Counted from the stretch's first letter, positions 7,754-17,300 are shown. The stretch is 64,000 nucleotides of DNA from Candidatus Manganitrophus morganii (GCA_021651055.1 JAJHOH010000001.1:1240001-1304000), one strand, 5' to 3'. Notes: generated by a model from the sequence alone, not told the origin. Translations and numbers: made by a program.

Positions 7754-9148
7754 TTACAGGATAAAAAGCTGGTCCTGGCCGGCATTCAACGTGCTGGCCT
7801 GGCCCTGTACGTCAAAATCGACCGCTCCTGATAAGACGAGGATATCCAGCGCATACACCGTCGAAAAACTTCCGTCCGTGATATAGATAATAAAAACCGA
7901 CTCGCCCGGGTCGAGCGAGAACTCTCCCAATAAGACCCCCCCTCGGACGATATCAGCGTCAAGCGGTTCCGGATTCGACAGTGGCGCCGTCACGGTAAGG
8001 CGGATCGTCCCGATGGAAAAACTTTCCGAGTTCGATCCGATGGTAGGAATTTGGATCAGGCTGGTCAGGGTGAAATCAACCGCGGCCGACTCTCCCGGCG
8101 CAAGCGTCGCCACCTGAGCGCCCGCCAAAAAGCCGGAGGTCGCGGCGATCAGGGGGATGTTCTCTCCCGCGTCTTTCAGGACCGATACCCTTTGCAGTTG
8201 ATAGTTTCCGTTACTGTCGGTGATCGCCAGGTCCCCCCCTCCGAAAACGTAGACGCCGGGAAGAGGGGTACCGGCCGTATTACGGACCGTTCCGCTCACC
8301 GATCCCGGAAGGATCCCCATCCGGGCATAAACGGCGGGAAAAAGGCCGGAGAGGGTCGCGGGATCATCCGGATCCGGCCCAAGAGAACCGGCATACGGTC
8401 CCGCGGTCAGCAAAATCCCCTTCCCCGGACGCTCCTGCCAGCCGAGTGCGGTGAATTCAAAAAGCCGGATATCGGCGTCTTGAAGATCGTCGGCGGTGAG
8501 ATTTGAAGGGGGCTGGGTCATCAGAGCGGCGCCGAACCCGGCGTTAAAGACCACTTCGGTCGACGCGCTCAGATCCGCCCCGGCCAGCGGGGTGGCGCCG
8601 TCGGGGAGCGGAACCGGAAGATTTTGGGCGGTATGATAAGAAGTAAGGGTGACATTCGGGACATCTTCATTTAAAGCGCCGGCCGGGACCACTAACTCCG
8701 AGCCGTCCGTCGTCAAAGTCCCTCCGGAGGCGGTAAGGATCACAGACGTTTCGTCCTTCCGCTGGAGAGAAGCGCCGGCATACGTCAGGCCTGAAATGGC
8801 GATCTCTTTCGTCGTGGAGGTATAACCTTCCTTGCTCATCGTCAGCGTGACGGTCGCCCCAACGGGAACCTCCGGAATTTCAAAACTTCCATCCGAGTTT
8901 GTTTGGGCCGTCAGGATGTCGGTCTTCGCCAGTCCGGGCTTTTCCGCGGTCACCACCTCCGCGGTAATCGTGGCGCTCTCCGCCACCTTGGTCTGATCGG
9001 TCCCCGCCGTCTCCAAAATGACGCCTCGCAGGGTGGTCGTTTCCGGGGATGTCGGAGACGCGTCGGAACTTCCGCCCCCCCCGCCGCAGCCGGCGAGTAG
9101 AAACCCTGCGGTCAAAACCACGGACAATATGCGATCGAAGTGTTGCAC
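7754..9148 (-). CDS. Secreted lipoprotein with carboxypeptidase-regulatory-like beta domains
   Basis: A 464-residue protein from the GTG at 9148, which has GGAAAGGGGTGC upstream; the frame also allows 9178. The signal peptide ends in a lipobox (FLLAGC), followed by a Gly/Ser linker. Two domains look like Ig-like CarboxypepD_reg repeats: TLRGVILETAG...GSFEIPEVPVGATVTLTMSKEGY, and later SVSGTVRNTAGTPLPGVYVFGGGDLAITDSNGNYQL. An intervening segment has a ZU5-like VVPAGALNEDVPNVTLTSY. No catalytic motif is seen. The gene lies against the transcription direction of the exporter genes on either side, splitting them. Its role on the cell surface is unknown. Confidence 0.82.
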   Translation of the reverse strand: MQHFDRILSVVLTAGFLLAGCGGGGGSSDASPTSPETTTLRGVILETAGTDQTKVAESATITAEVVTAEKPGLAKTDILTAQTNSDGSFEIPEVPVGATVTLTMSKEGYTSTTKEIAISGLTYAGASLQRKDETSVILTASGGTLTTDGSELVVPAGALNEDVPNVTLTSYHTAQNLPVPLPDGATPLAGADLSASTEVVFNAGFGAALMTQPPSNLTADDLQDADIRLFEFTALGWQERPGKGILLTAGPYAGSLGPDPDDPATLSGLFPAVYARMGILPGSVSGTVRNTAGTPLPGVYVFGGGDLAITDSNGNYQLQRVSVLKDAGENIPLIAATSGFLAGAQVATLAPGESAAVDFTLTSLIQIPTIGSNSESFSIGTIRLTVTAPLSNPEPLDADIVRGGVLLGEFSLDPGESVFIIYITDGSFSTVYALDILVLSGAVDFDVQGQASTLNAGQDQLFIL

Positions 9149-9291
9149 AAAGCACCCCTTTCCGGGAGATCTGAGCACGTTTTTATTTAAAATTCCTGGA
9201 TGGAATAATTACATCTTTCTTTACCCAATGAAGTATACCTCAAAGTGATTAAGCGTCAATGACCGGATCGGACACGCCACATCGATCAAAA

Positions 9292-9320
9292 TTGAATTTT
9301 CATCCTCCTTTTGTTATTCT
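9292..9320 (+). promoter_or_regulatory. Promoter of the ABC ATPase gene, near-duplicate of the one at 5030
   Basis: -35 TTGAAT (9292-9297), a 17-base spacer and -10 TATTCT (9315-9320), about 36 bases ahead of the ATG at 9357. The 15 bases after the -35 start differ from the 5030 copy at only one position and agreement continues into the -10 region. This supports joint control of the two exporter half-operons. Confidence 0.6.
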
Positions 9321-9356
9321 AACTTCGGCACCACACTTTCTAGCCGGCACCGAGCC

Positions 9357-10040
9357 ATGCTGATCCAAGTGAAAGAGGTCACCAAAACCTACCAAATGGG
9401 AGAGGTCGCGGTATGCGCCCTCGCCGGGATCAGCTTTACGATCGACAGCGGCGATTTTATTTCGATCATCGGGCCTTCCGGGAGCGGGAAAACGACCCTG
9501 CTCGATATCCTCGGTTGCCTCTCCCGCCCGACCTCGGGAACCTACCTTCTGAAGGGAGAGGAGACCCAGCATCTTTCCGATCCCGACCTGGCGCGGGTGC
9601 GCAACCGGAAAATCGGCTTCGTCTTTCAGACGTTTCATCTTTTAGGCCGCCAGACCGCCCTGGCGAACGTGGCGCTCCCCCTCTTTTATGCAGGTCTTCC
9701 GCAAGAAGAACGGACGGCCCGGGCGAAAGAAGCGCTGGCCAAAGTCGGCCTGGCCGATCGGATCCACCACCGGCCGAACCAGCTCTCCGGCGGACAGCAG
9801 CAGCGGGTGGCGATCGCGCGGGCGCTGGTCAACCGCCCGGACATCATTCTGGCCGACGAGCCGACCGGAAATCTCGACTCGAAATCGGGCCATGAGATCG
9901 TCGACCTCCTTCGCCAGCTCCATCGGGACGGCCACACCATTATCATGGTGACGCACGACAAAGAGCTGGCCGATTCGGCCGAGCGGACCATCGTATTAAA
10001 AGACGGCCGGATCGTGGATGATGTGAAACGGAATTCGTAG
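9357..10040 (+). CDS. MacB/LolD-type ABC transporter ATPase
   Basis: A 227-residue nucleotide-binding subunit with Walker [10 protein letters not shown] (39-47), Q-loop VFQTFHLL, signature [15 protein letters not shown] (143-157), Walker [13 protein letters not shown] (163-174) and H-loop VTHD. The insertion and spacing fit the MacB/LolD/FtsE subfamily, which energises FtsX-like permeases (mechanotransmission rather than membrane passage). It should work with the permease at 10122, the adaptor at 6599 and the OMF at 5070. The TAG stop codon lies at the very start of a structured repeat (10037-10104). Confidence 0.95.
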   Translation: MLIQVKEVTKTYQMGEVAVCALAGISFTIDSGDFISIIGPSGSGKTTLLDILGCLSRPTSGTYLLKGEETQHLSDPDLARVRNRKIGFVFQTFHLLGRQTALANVALPLFYAGLPQEERTARAKEALAKVGLADRIHHRPNQLSGGQQQRVAIARALVNRPDIILADEPTGNLDSKSGHEIVDLLRQLHRDGHTIIMVTHDKELADSAERTIVLKDGRIVDDVKRNS

Positions 10041-10104
10041 GGGCGAGGGGGCGCCTCGCCCGGATCCGCTCACAAAAGAAGGGCGACCCACGGGTCGGCC
10101 CTAC
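10037..10104. repeat. Short structured repeat, GTAGGGGCG family (copy 1)
   Basis: The element begins GTAGGGGCGAG and ends with CGGCCCTAC, so its termini are inverted copies. Inside are two hairpins (around GGCGAGG/CCTCGCC and GCGACCC/GGGTCGGC). It separates the ABC ATPase from its permease and provides the ATPase stop codon. A second element with the same terminal sequence lies at 16817-16897. Seen in sequence; that it is a MITE-like mobile element is inference. Confidence 0.6.
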
Positions 10105-10121
10105 AAATAAGGGACTTCTTC

Positions 10122-11339
10122 ATGAATTTCTTCGAAATCTTTACCGATGCCTTCAAGAATCTCTCGACCAATAAGCTCCGCTCCGGGCTGACGATGCTGG
10201 GGGTCATCATCGGCGTTGCGGCAGTGATCGCCATGTCGTCGATCGTCGAGGGGGGCCAGAAAATGACTGTCGAGATGATCGAAAAAATGGGGACCAACCT
10301 CCTCTCGATCCGTCCCAAGAAGTTGAATGAAGAGGAGCTCCGCCAATTCCCGGGCCGCTCCAAAGGGCTCCGTTACGGCGACATCGAGCAGGTCAAAGCG
10401 ATGGTTCCCTACGCCGAGCAAGTCACGCCGGTCATCAACTTCCAATCCCACCTTAAATACGGCGACCGCGATTACAGCGGCATGGTCGAAGGGGTCCTCG
10501 AGACCTACCGGGAGATACGAAACTACGACGTCGATCGGGGCCGGTTCCTCGCCGCGGAGGACAGCGCTGAATTCAAAAAGGTGACGGTGCTCGGGACCGA
10601 GATCGTAAAAGAGCTCTTCGGGAGCGCCGACCCGCTCGGCCAGGACGTCAAAATCGGCGATCATCGCTTTATCGTCGTCGGCATCCTGGCGGAGAAAGGG
10701 AGCCTGCATGGGATCAATTACGACGAGACGGTCCTGATCCCGGCGACAACGGCGATGAAGCTCTTCAAGGGAAACGATGAGCTCAACTCCTTCATCGTGA
10801 AGGTGGACGAGCGGCGAAACATGAAGAAGACCGACGCGATGATCAAGTCGATCCTCCTGCAGCGGCACGACGGGGTCGAAGATTTCGTGATTCGAAGCCA
10901 GGACGAGCTGGTCCGAAACACCGAGCTGATTATCTTTACCTTTCGTGTGATCTTGGGCGGCACCGCCGCCCTCTCGCTCCTGGTCGGCGGGATCGGAATC
11001 ATGAACATCATGCTGGTCACGGTCACGGAGCGGACCGGCGAGATCGGACTGCGCAAAGCGATCGGTGCGAGCCGCCGGGCGATCTTGACCCAGTTTCTGA
11101 TCGAGTCGGTCGCCATCAGCCTCATCGGAGGGATCATCGGAATTCTGCTCGGCGCCAGCCTCGGCCTCGGCTTCGGCTGGCTCGCCAGTCGCGCCATCAC
11201 CGGGTGGAACGCCGTGCTCCTGCCGAGCGCCGTCTTCCTAGGCTTCTTCTTCGCCATGGCGGTCGGAATCACCTTCGGCCTCTACCCGGCCTTTAAGGCG
11301 TCGAACCTCGATCCGGCCGAGGCGCTTAGATATCAGTAG
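10122..11339 (+). CDS. MacB-type ABC transporter permease (FtsX fold)
   Basis: A 405-residue membrane protein. It has one N-terminal transmembrane helix (MLGVIIGVAAVIAMSSI), a large periplasmic MacB_PCD domain (about 45-260), then three C-terminal helices (LSLLVGGIGIMNIMLVTVTERTGEIGLRKAIGASR, SLIGGIIGILLGASLGL, SAVFLGFFFAMAVGI) and the final PAFKASNLDPAEALRY typical of MacB. An AAGGGA ribosome site precedes the ATG. It is the transmembrane subunit for the ATPase immediately upstream. These pumps export macrolides, peptides, lipoproteins or siderophores; which applies here cannot be told. Confidence 0.95.
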   Translation: MNFFEIFTDAFKNLSTNKLRSGLTMLGVIIGVAAVIAMSSIVEGGQKMTVEMIEKMGTNLLSIRPKKLNEEELRQFPGRSKGLRYGDIEQVKAMVPYAEQVTPVINFQSHLKYGDRDYSGMVEGVLETYREIRNYDVDRGRFLAAEDSAEFKKVTVLGTEIVKELFGSADPLGQDVKIGDHRFIVVGILAEKGSLHGINYDETVLIPATTAMKLFKGNDELNSFIVKVDERRNMKKTDAMIKSILLQRHDGVEDFVIRSQDELVRNTELIIFTFRVILGGTAALSLLVGGIGIMNIMLVTVTERTGEIGLRKAIGASRRAILTQFLIESVAISLIGGIIGILLGASLGLGFGWLASRAITGWNAVLLPSAVFLGFFFAMAVGITFGLYPAFKASNLDPAEALRYQ

Positions 11340-11418
11340 GTATATTCAGGGTGGATCAAACAAAAAAGTCATGTTATGATTGCGCCATTCTTTTAGACAA
11401 CTCTCCAAGGATCTTTCA

Positions 11419-14058
11419 ATGACCGAGCGATTCAAGCCGGAAGAGGCGCTTCAACATCGAATCGGCATTGAAAAACAGATTACGGCCATCTCCACCTACT
11501 TCATTAACCTTCCCCCGGAAGAAACCGACCACGGGATCAGCTGGGCCCTCAAAACGATCGGCGAGTTCGCCGGGGACGACCGCAGCTATCTCTACCTTTT
11601 TACCGATCAGGGGACCAGGATCGAGAACACCCACGAGTGGTGCGCCGAAGGAATCGCCTCGATCATCGACAATGTCAAAGGACTCTCGGTCGACATCTTT
11701 CCTTGGTGGATGGACCAACTCCGCCGTTTTGAAAGCATCCATATTCCCCGCATCGCCGACCTTCCTCCCGAAGCCGCGGCCGAAAAATCGATTTTCGAGC
11801 AAGACGGCGTCCGCTCGGTTCTTTCGGTCCCGGTCACCTACGGCGGCGCCTTGGTCGGCTTTATCGGCTTCGACTCAATCCGCGCCGAAAAGAGGTGGGC
11901 CGAAGCGGACATCCGCCTCTTGAAGATGGTGGGGGAGATCATCTCCGCCGCCCTGGAGCGCAAGCGGTTGGAGGAGACCCGGCGGGCCACATTGGCCTAC
12001 ATGTCGGCGATGCAGCAGATCTCCGAAATCATCGAGCAGACGAACGACGTGGAAGAGATGATCACCCGGGTCATCGAGCGGATCCGCCAGATCTTCAACG
12101 CGGACCGCGCATGGCTTTTTTATCCGTGCGATCCGGACGCCCCCACCTGGCGCGTCCCCGTCGAGAGCACCGTTCCGGAATATCCCGGCGCGTTTGCCAA
12201 GAACGTTGAGCTTCCTTTCGATGCGGTGGTCCGGGAGATGTGCCGGTCGTCCCTCGATCAGGCGGAGCCGGTGACCTATGGGCCCGACCGGCCGATCCCG
12301 GGAAACCCGGCGTGGCAAAAAGATTTTTCGATCCAGTCCCATATCTCCACCGCCCTTCGGCCCAAGCTCGGCAAACCGTGGATGCTCGGTCTGCACCAAT
12401 GCTCCCATCCGCGCGTCTGGTGCCCGAACGAGAAGCGGCTCTTCAAAGACCTCTCCCGAAAAATCGCCGACGCGCTCGATAACCTGATTCTCTATCGGAA
12501 TCTGCGTCGATCGGAGGAGCAGTACCGTTCGGTCGTGGAAAATGTAAAGGAGGTCATCTTTCAGGCCGACATCCACGGCTGCTTTCAATTTCTCAACCCC
12601 GCCTGGGGGACGATGACCGGCTTTTCGGTCGAGGCCAGCCTCGGCGCCCCTTTCTGGAAATACGTTCACCCTCCCGACAAGCGAAAAAATGAGGAGCACC
12701 TCCGCTCGCTGACGACGGGGAAAAAAGAGTCGGCCCGGTATGAGACCCGCTACCGGACGAAGGAGGGAGGGGTTCGCTGGATCGAAACCTACCTTCAGAC
12801 CGCCCGCGACGCCAAGGGCGCTTTGACCGGACTCTTCGGCACCTTGAACGACATCACCGAACGGAAACAGCTGGAAGATCAGCTCCGGCACGCCCATAAG
12901 CTGGAAGCGGTCGGCCAGCTCACCGGCGGGGTCGCCCACGAATTCAACAATCTCCTCACGGCGATCACGGGAAGCCTCGATCTCGTTCTCGATCAGCTTC
13001 CTCCCGGCGGCGAATTGCACGGCCTCGTAAATACGGCCGAACAGGCCGCCTGGCGAGCGGCCTCGCTCACCAAACAACTCCTCTCATTCAGCAGGCGAAG
13101 TCCGATCGACCGGCGGCCGCAAAATCTCGGGATGGAAGTCAAAGAGGTGGCGCGTCTTCTCCGGCAGGCGATCGACCGGCGAATCCGGATGGAGATCGAC
13201 GTCGCCGCCGATCTTTGGCCTGTATTGGCCGATGCGGGGGAGATGAACCAGCTGATGATGAATCTTTGCGTCAACGCGCGCGATGCCCTGTTGGAGAAGA
13301 TCGAAAAAAATGCGGACGCTTCCGCGCCGTCCGACTGGGAGCCGCGGATTCTGATTCGCGTCGAAAATATGATCGTCGATGACGCGCATTGCCAAGCGCA
13401 CCCCAACGCCAAAAGCGGCGACCATGTCCGGCTCTCCATCTCCGACAACGGCATCGGAATCGATGAAGAGATTCGCCACCGGATCTTCGAGCCCTTCTTC
13501 ACCACCAAGAAGGTCGGGCGGGGGACCGGGTTGGGGCTGTCGGCGGTCTACGGAATCGTCGCCGCGCATCAAGGCTGGATCGAATTGGAGAGCGCGAGAG
13601 ACGAGGGGACCCGGTTCTCGATTTATTTTCCTCGGACAAAGCAGGCCCCGATTTCATCGATTGCTCCCTCGTCCGAAAAACCGGCCACGGGCGGCGGAAA
13701 AACGATCCTTTTCGTGGATGACGAAGAGGCGATTCGCGATCTGGGGAGAGCGATTCTGGAGCAAAAAGGTTATCAGGTTCTGACGGCGGGGGACGGCAGG
13801 GAGGTGATCGAGATCTTCTCCAAAGAGAAAGAAACGATCGACCTGGTCATTCTCGATGTGATGATGCCTCATCGATCGGGGGGAGAGGTCCTCCGCCAGC
13901 TACGTCAAATCGACCCGAAGCTGAAGATCATCATGTCGAGCGGCCACCGGACCGATCACTCCTTCGACTTCACGAACGTCCTCTTCCTCCCGAAGCCCTA
14001 CCGCCCCGATGACCTTCTTCGGAGGGTGATGGAAGCGCTTCAGCAGCCGTGGGAATAA
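11419..14058 (+). CDS. Hybrid sensor histidine kinase (GAF-GAF-PAS-HisKA-HATPase-REC)
   Basis: An 879-residue soluble protein. Two GAF-like domains (about 15-180 and 195-365) precede a PAS domain (about 380-495; [15 protein letters not shown]), an H-box [11 protein letters not shown] with histidine near 509 and a catalytic domain with N-box [24 protein letters not shown] and [13 protein letters not shown]-terminal receiver (about 755-879) has its phospho-acceptor in [10 protein letters not shown]. The H-box form and attached REC resemble NtrB-like hybrid kinases acting on their own or a separate receiver. No membrane helix, so it senses a cytoplasmic signal. The ATG at 11419 has AAGGAT upstream; the frame extends to a TTG at 11380. 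Confidence 0.92.
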   Translation: MTERFKPEEALQHRIGIEKQITAISTYFINLPPEETDHGISWALKTIGEFAGDDRSYLYLFTDQGTRIENTHEWCAEGIASIIDNVKGLSVDIFPWWMDQLRRFESIHIPRIADLPPEAAAEKSIFEQDGVRSVLSVPVTYGGALVGFIGFDSIRAEKRWAEADIRLLKMVGEIISAALERKRLEETRRATLAYMSAMQQISEIIEQTNDVEEMITRVIERIRQIFNADRAWLFYPCDPDAPTWRVPVESTVPEYPGAFAKNVELPFDAVVREMCRSSLDQAEPVTYGPDRPIPGNPAWQKDFSIQSHISTALRPKLGKPWMLGLHQCSHPRVWCPNEKRLFKDLSRKIADALDNLILYRNLRRSEEQYRSVVENVKEVIFQADIHGCFQFLNPAWGTMTGFSVEASLGAPFWKYVHPPDKRKNEEHLRSLTTGKKESARYETRYRTKEGGVRWIETYLQTARDAKGALTGLFGTLNDITERKQLEDQLRHAHKLEAVGQLTGGVAHEFNNLLTAITGSLDLVLDQLPPGGELHGLVNTAEQAAWRAASLTKQLLSFSRRSPIDRRPQNLGMEVKEVARLLRQAIDRRIRMEIDVAADLWPVLADAGEMNQLMMNLCVNARDALLEKIEKNADASAPSDWEPRILIRVENMIVDDAHCQAHPNAKSGDHVRLSISDNGIGIDEEIRHRIFEPFFTTKKVGRGTGLGLSAVYGIVAAHQGWIELESARDEGTRFSIYFPRTKQAPISSIAPSSEKPATGGGKTILFVDDEEAIRDLGRAILEQKGYQVLTAGDGREVIEIFSKEKETIDLVILDVMMPHRSGGEVLRQLRQIDPKLKIIMSSGHRTDHSFDFTNVLFLPKPYRPDDLLRRVMEALQQPWE

Positions 14059-14062
14059 TCCG

Positions 14063-14986
14063 ATGCTTCACATTCGGCCCGGTGATGATATCCTCCCGAA
14101 ACTGAAGGAAGCGGGCCTCCCCGGCGAATTCATCCGGTGGGCTGATGCGCTCTGTCAGGGACCGACTCCGGCCGGTCTGCCCCCGGAGGAATGGCGAACA
14201 CTCCGCGCGCGGTTCGCCGCGGAGAACGGCTACCTTCCTTTCGATAAAGCCCTCCCGTTTCTCGCCGAACAGGATCAAAACCTAGAACGCTTCCGCGAAC
14301 ATGACCGGGTGCTCCTCTGGTTCGAGCACGACCTCTTCTGCCAGATCAATCTCATCTACCTGCTCGACTGGTTCTCCCGGCAAAAGCTGGGCAAAACGAA
14401 ACTCTTCTTAATCTGCATCGGAAAACATCTCGGCCATTTAAGCGGCGAAGAATTAACCCGGCTCTTTGGAACCGAACACGAGGTGACTGCGGCGGAGTTC
14501 GATCTCGCCCGCCGCGCCTGGAGCGCTTTCTGCTCCCCCGACCCGAGCGGGATCGAGCGGCTCCTTCGCGACGGCACCGCTCCCCTCCCCTTCCTCCATG
14601 ACGCCTTGCTCCGTCATCTCCAAGAGTTTCCCTCACGGAAGAACGGGTTGAACCTGACCGAGCAATGGGCGCTCGAGGTGATCGCCTCCGGGGAAAACCG
14701 GCCCGATCGAATCTTCCGGGAGGTCAATCGCCGCGAGAAGGTCTTCTGGATGACCGACCTGATCTTCTACGCCGCGCTCAAGCGGCTCACCGCAGGCCCC
14801 TCGCCGCTCCTCACGATGGGACGGATGTTTGAGGTCACCGGCAGCGGCCGGGCCGTCCTCGCCGGCCACGCCGATTCGATCGGGCTGAACGGGATCGACC
14901 GCCGGCTCGGGGGGGTTCATCTTCATGGGAGCGAACCGGCCTGGCGCTGGGATCAGGACGATCAGCGGCTGATCGTATTGTCCTAA
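14063..14986 (+). CDS. DUF1835 domain-containing protein
   Basis: A 307-residue soluble protein beginning 4 bases after the hybrid kinase stop, so probably in the same transcript. Near the N-terminus it has the DUF1835 pattern: an early GDD, an ADALCQGPTPAG segment and FREHDRVLLWFEHDLFCQINLIYLLDWF. No enzymatic role is established for this family. The remainder is helical with a winged-helix-like stretch (LNLTEQWALEVIASGENRPDRIF). Function unknown. Confidence 0.8.
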   Translation: MLHIRPGDDILPKLKEAGLPGEFIRWADALCQGPTPAGLPPEEWRTLRARFAAENGYLPFDKALPFLAEQDQNLERFREHDRVLLWFEHDLFCQINLIYLLDWFSRQKLGKTKLFLICIGKHLGHLSGEELTRLFGTEHEVTAAEFDLARRAWSAFCSPDPSGIERLLRDGTAPLPFLHDALLRHLQEFPSRKNGLNLTEQWALEVIASGENRPDRIFREVNRREKVFWMTDLIFYAALKRLTAGPSPLLTMGRMFEVTGSGRAVLAGHADSIGLNGIDRRLGGVHLHGSEPAWRWDQDDQRLIVLS

Positions 14987-15166
14987 GCGGCAGAATTTCG
15001 AATCGCTCTTCGGCATTCCGGCGACGGGCCCCGTTGAAATCCGGGCCTCGATTCGGTTATCATCCCACCGGGATGAAGCAAGCGAAAACCGATCGGCGCT
15101 TCAAACAGGCCGGCGTTTCCCTCTAACCGTTTAAATCCGGATCTTCGCAGAGAAAGGAAGAGGCAT

Positions 15167-15490
15167 ATGGAATTGGATATGAGAAAGCAAGGTTACAACC
15201 AGGAAGAAGAATATTTTTTCAAGAAGAACCAAGAGTTGATCGAAAAGATGCGCAAAGAGCGCGATTCCCACCGGGACGAGGAGGAGGCCCTGGCCCGAAA
15301 AAACACCCACTGGATGAAGTGCCCCAAGTGCGGCTCGGACCTCCAGGAGGTGGAGCATCTCGGGATCAAGATCGATCGCTGCAGCAACTGCTCAGGTGTT
15401 TTCTTTGATAACGGCGAGCTCGAAATTCTCCTCCAGGCCCAGGAACCGAAGGGATTTCTGAGCGGGTTTCGGAAGGTCTTCAAGAAGTAA
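15167..15490 (+). CDS. Zinc-ribbon protein (zf-TFIIB family)
   Basis: A 107-residue protein with a charged helical N-terminus (Lys/Glu-rich, residues 8-45). A treble Cys pair follows: MKCPKCGSDLQEVEHLGIKI then DRCSNCSGVFFDNGELE. Four cysteines in two CxxC pairs should bind one zinc. This is the TFIIB-type zinc ribbon of PF13453 proteins, often found alone or beside membrane proteins; function unproven. An AAAGGAAGAGG ribosome site precedes the ATG. The next gene starts 3 bases after its stop. Confidence 0.88.
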   Translation: MELDMRKQGYNQEEEYFFKKNQELIEKMRKERDSHRDEEEALARKNTHWMKCPKCGSDLQEVEHLGIKIDRCSNCSGVFFDNGELEILLQAQEPKGFLSGFRKVFKK

Positions 15491-15492
15491 GG

Positions 15493-16341
15493 ATGAGCCG
15501 CCTCGCTTCCCGCGCCGTCCGGTTCATTGCCCTCTTCGTTCTTCTCGCCGGATCGGTTTCGATCGGCCGCGCCGCCCTTTTTCAGACACCCGACGCCCGG
15601 TTCGAAGAGCCCGCCATCAGCGAATCGTCCGGCTTGGTGAAGAGCCGCCGTCTCGACGGCGTCTTCTGGACGCATAACGATTCGGGGGACCGCCCGCGGA
15701 TCTTCGCCGCCACCCGGGACGGCCGGTCGATCGGCGCCGTCGAAGTTCTGAACACACGGAACGTCGACTGGGAGGACATCGCGATCGACGATGTCGGGTT
15801 CCTCTATCTCTGCGACATCGGAAACAACAGGAACCGCCGGACCGACCTCGTCGTCTATCGGGTGCCGGAGGTCGATCCGAGGCGCGTTCGAACCGTCAAT
15901 GTCGCCGCCCGCTTCCCCTTCCGTTATCCCGGCCTTCGCTCACCGGATGCCGAAGCCTGCTTCTTCGCCGACGGCGCGATGTACATCCTCACCAAAGAGC
16001 GGGGGGCCGACGAGACGTTCCTTTACCGGCTCGACCTGTCGCGTCCGGAGCGCGAGCAGACTGTCACCTATGTCGGCAAAACCGAGATCGACGGCCTGGT
16101 CACCGCCGCGGACCTCGCCCCCGACGGATCTCGCCTCGCCGTTCTCACCTACAATTCCATCCATCTCTTCGAAAAACCGAAAGATGGAGATCGTTATCTC
16201 GCCGGCAAACGCCGGAGCATCTTCTTCTTTTTTGGTCAAGCCGAAGCGATCGCCTGGGACGGCGACGATCTGATCGTCACCAACGAGGCGGGGGAGATCC
16301 TCCGGCGGACCGAGTTCAATCTCCTTCCCTTCTCCGACTGA
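15493..16341 (+). CDS. Exported beta-propeller-like protein of unknown function
   Basis: A 282-residue protein with a signal peptide (FIALFVLLAGSVSIGRA). The mature part has SSGLVKSRRLDGVFWTHNDSGD, NVDWEDIAIDD, LYLCDIGNNRNRRTDLVVYRVPE, and YPGLRSPDAEACFF, with repeated beta blades separated by about 45 residues. The HNDSGD, DWEDIA and GDNxxNR-type motifs are typical of a family of secreted propeller proteins sometimes called esterase-like, and acidic residues may bind calcium. No catalytic triad can be assigned. It begins 3 bases after the zinc-ribbon gene and is probably co-transcribed. Confidence 0.72.
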   Translation: MSRLASRAVRFIALFVLLAGSVSIGRAALFQTPDARFEEPAISESSGLVKSRRLDGVFWTHNDSGDRPRIFAATRDGRSIGAVEVLNTRNVDWEDIAIDDVGFLYLCDIGNNRNRRTDLVVYRVPEVDPRRVRTVNVAARFPFRYPGLRSPDAEACFFADGAMYILTKERGADETFLYRLDLSRPEREQTVTYVGKTEIDGLVTAADLAPDGSRLAVLTYNSIHLFEKPKDGDRYLAGKRRSIFFFFGQAEAIAWDGDDLIVTNEAGEILRRTEFNLLPFSD

Positions 16342-16382
16342 TCGGCCTCTTTTTCTTAATGGAAATTGGAATGAGGATGATT

Positions 16383-16814
16383 ATGATCAGACCGTCCCAA
16401 CGTGAAAGAACAATCGGTCTAGAGAACCCCGTGAACCTCCGGAGAGCCATCATCATCGGATTTGTTCTGCTGACTCTCTTCCTCCCCTCCTCCGCTTCCG
16501 CCGAGGAGCCGATCTCTCTGGAAATCCTCTTTGACGGCGTGCCGTCGCCCGGGGGAGGATGGGTTCTCACCGTCACGCTGCTCGCCCGGACCGATCTCGA
16601 TTTAACCCATCTCACCGTCGTTTCTTCAAAAGGCTTGGAACTGACCGCCGGCGTTCCCCACTGGCAGGGAACCCTCCCCGCCGGAGGGGAACAGGTCCTT
16701 GAGCTCTCCTTCACCCTGACCGATCCGCCGCCTCAAGGCGTGACCATCCGAGCACAGGGCCGTACTAAAAAAGGATCTCCCTTCGAAAAGAAAGTCGTCC
16801 AAGGAATCAATTGA
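16383..16814 (+). CDS. Small exported protein of unknown function
   Basis: About 144 residues from the ATG at 16383, which has GAGG six bases upstream; the frame is open from 16359 and a GTG at 16431 would give a more typical signal peptide. A hydrophobic run (AIIIGFVLLTLFLPSSASA) is followed by AEEP, a good signal-peptidase site. The mature part of about 95 residues is a beta-rich single domain (WVLTVTLLARTDLDLTHL, GTLPAGGEQVLELSFTL) resembling an Ig-like fold. It follows the propeller gene by 41 bases. Function unknown. Confidence 0.65.
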   Translation: MIRPSQRERTIGLENPVNLRRAIIIGFVLLTLFLPSSASAEEPISLEILFDGVPSPGGGWVLTVTLLARTDLDLTHLTVVSSKGLELTAGVPHWQGTLPAGGEQVLELSFTLTDPPPQGVTIRAQGRTKKGSPFEKKVVQGIN

Positions 16815-16816
16815 TC

Positions 16817-16897
16817 AGTAGGGGCGGACCTGTGTGTCCGCCCTGTCTTTCAACCGAAAAAGAAAAAGACGGGCGCACACATCGGTGCGCCCCTACT
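16817..16897. repeat. Short structured repeat, GTAGGGGCG family (copy 2)
   Basis: An 81-bp element whose termini are about 30-bp imperfect inverted repeats: left AGTAGGGGCGGACC..., right ...GGTGCGCCCCTACT. Each arm also folds on itself (GGGCGGACC/TGTCCGCCC on the left). Same terminal sequence as the element at 10037-10104. Lies just after the exported-protein gene. Confidence 0.65.
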
Positions 16898-17300
16898 ACA
16901 AACCTCGACCTCATTCAATAAACTGTATTCTTTTTAATCGGGTGTATCCGAAAACTTCTCAGCTTCTTCTTAAAATTAAACTTCATTCTTTCCTCTACTC
17001 ACAAATCCTTTGTCTTTCCAGTAAAAGTCTCTGTTCGGAACGGATAAACCACTGCGGCATCTCTGTTGCAAGGTCCCGATGAGAGATGAATACAGAGCCT
17101 GCGGTAGCCGTTCCTTCGGCGTTCTCTTCGCCGTTGGGATTCCCACCCATCTGCTGCCGCATCCCCTCCCCGTGGGCTTTGGGAAGCAAGGGACCCTCTC
17201 GGGGACCCTGGCATTCCTCCCGAGCCGAGCGTTCCGCCCGGCATACATTCCGGAGGGATCGGCCCGCGCCCAAGCCCACGGGGACTCTCCCTGTTTTTTA
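16898..17300. other. Gene-free structured region
   Basis: No convincing gene is seen between 16898 and the peroxidase start at 17386; frames open on both strands have no ribosome site and read like GC-rich noise. The stretch 17168-17283 has inverted ends (CCCCGTGGGCTTTGGG at 17168-17183, complement at 17269-17283) around further small inverted repeats such as GGGACCC/CGGGGACCC. The first part (16898-17070) is AT-richer with no visible feature. It may be another repeat or the scar of one. Confidence 0.45.

Noticed and set aside
11875-13077. 400-codon frame on the minus strand inside the hybrid kinase
   Set aside because: Shadow of a GC-rich gene: the plus strand shows GAF, PAS and kinase motifs throughout.
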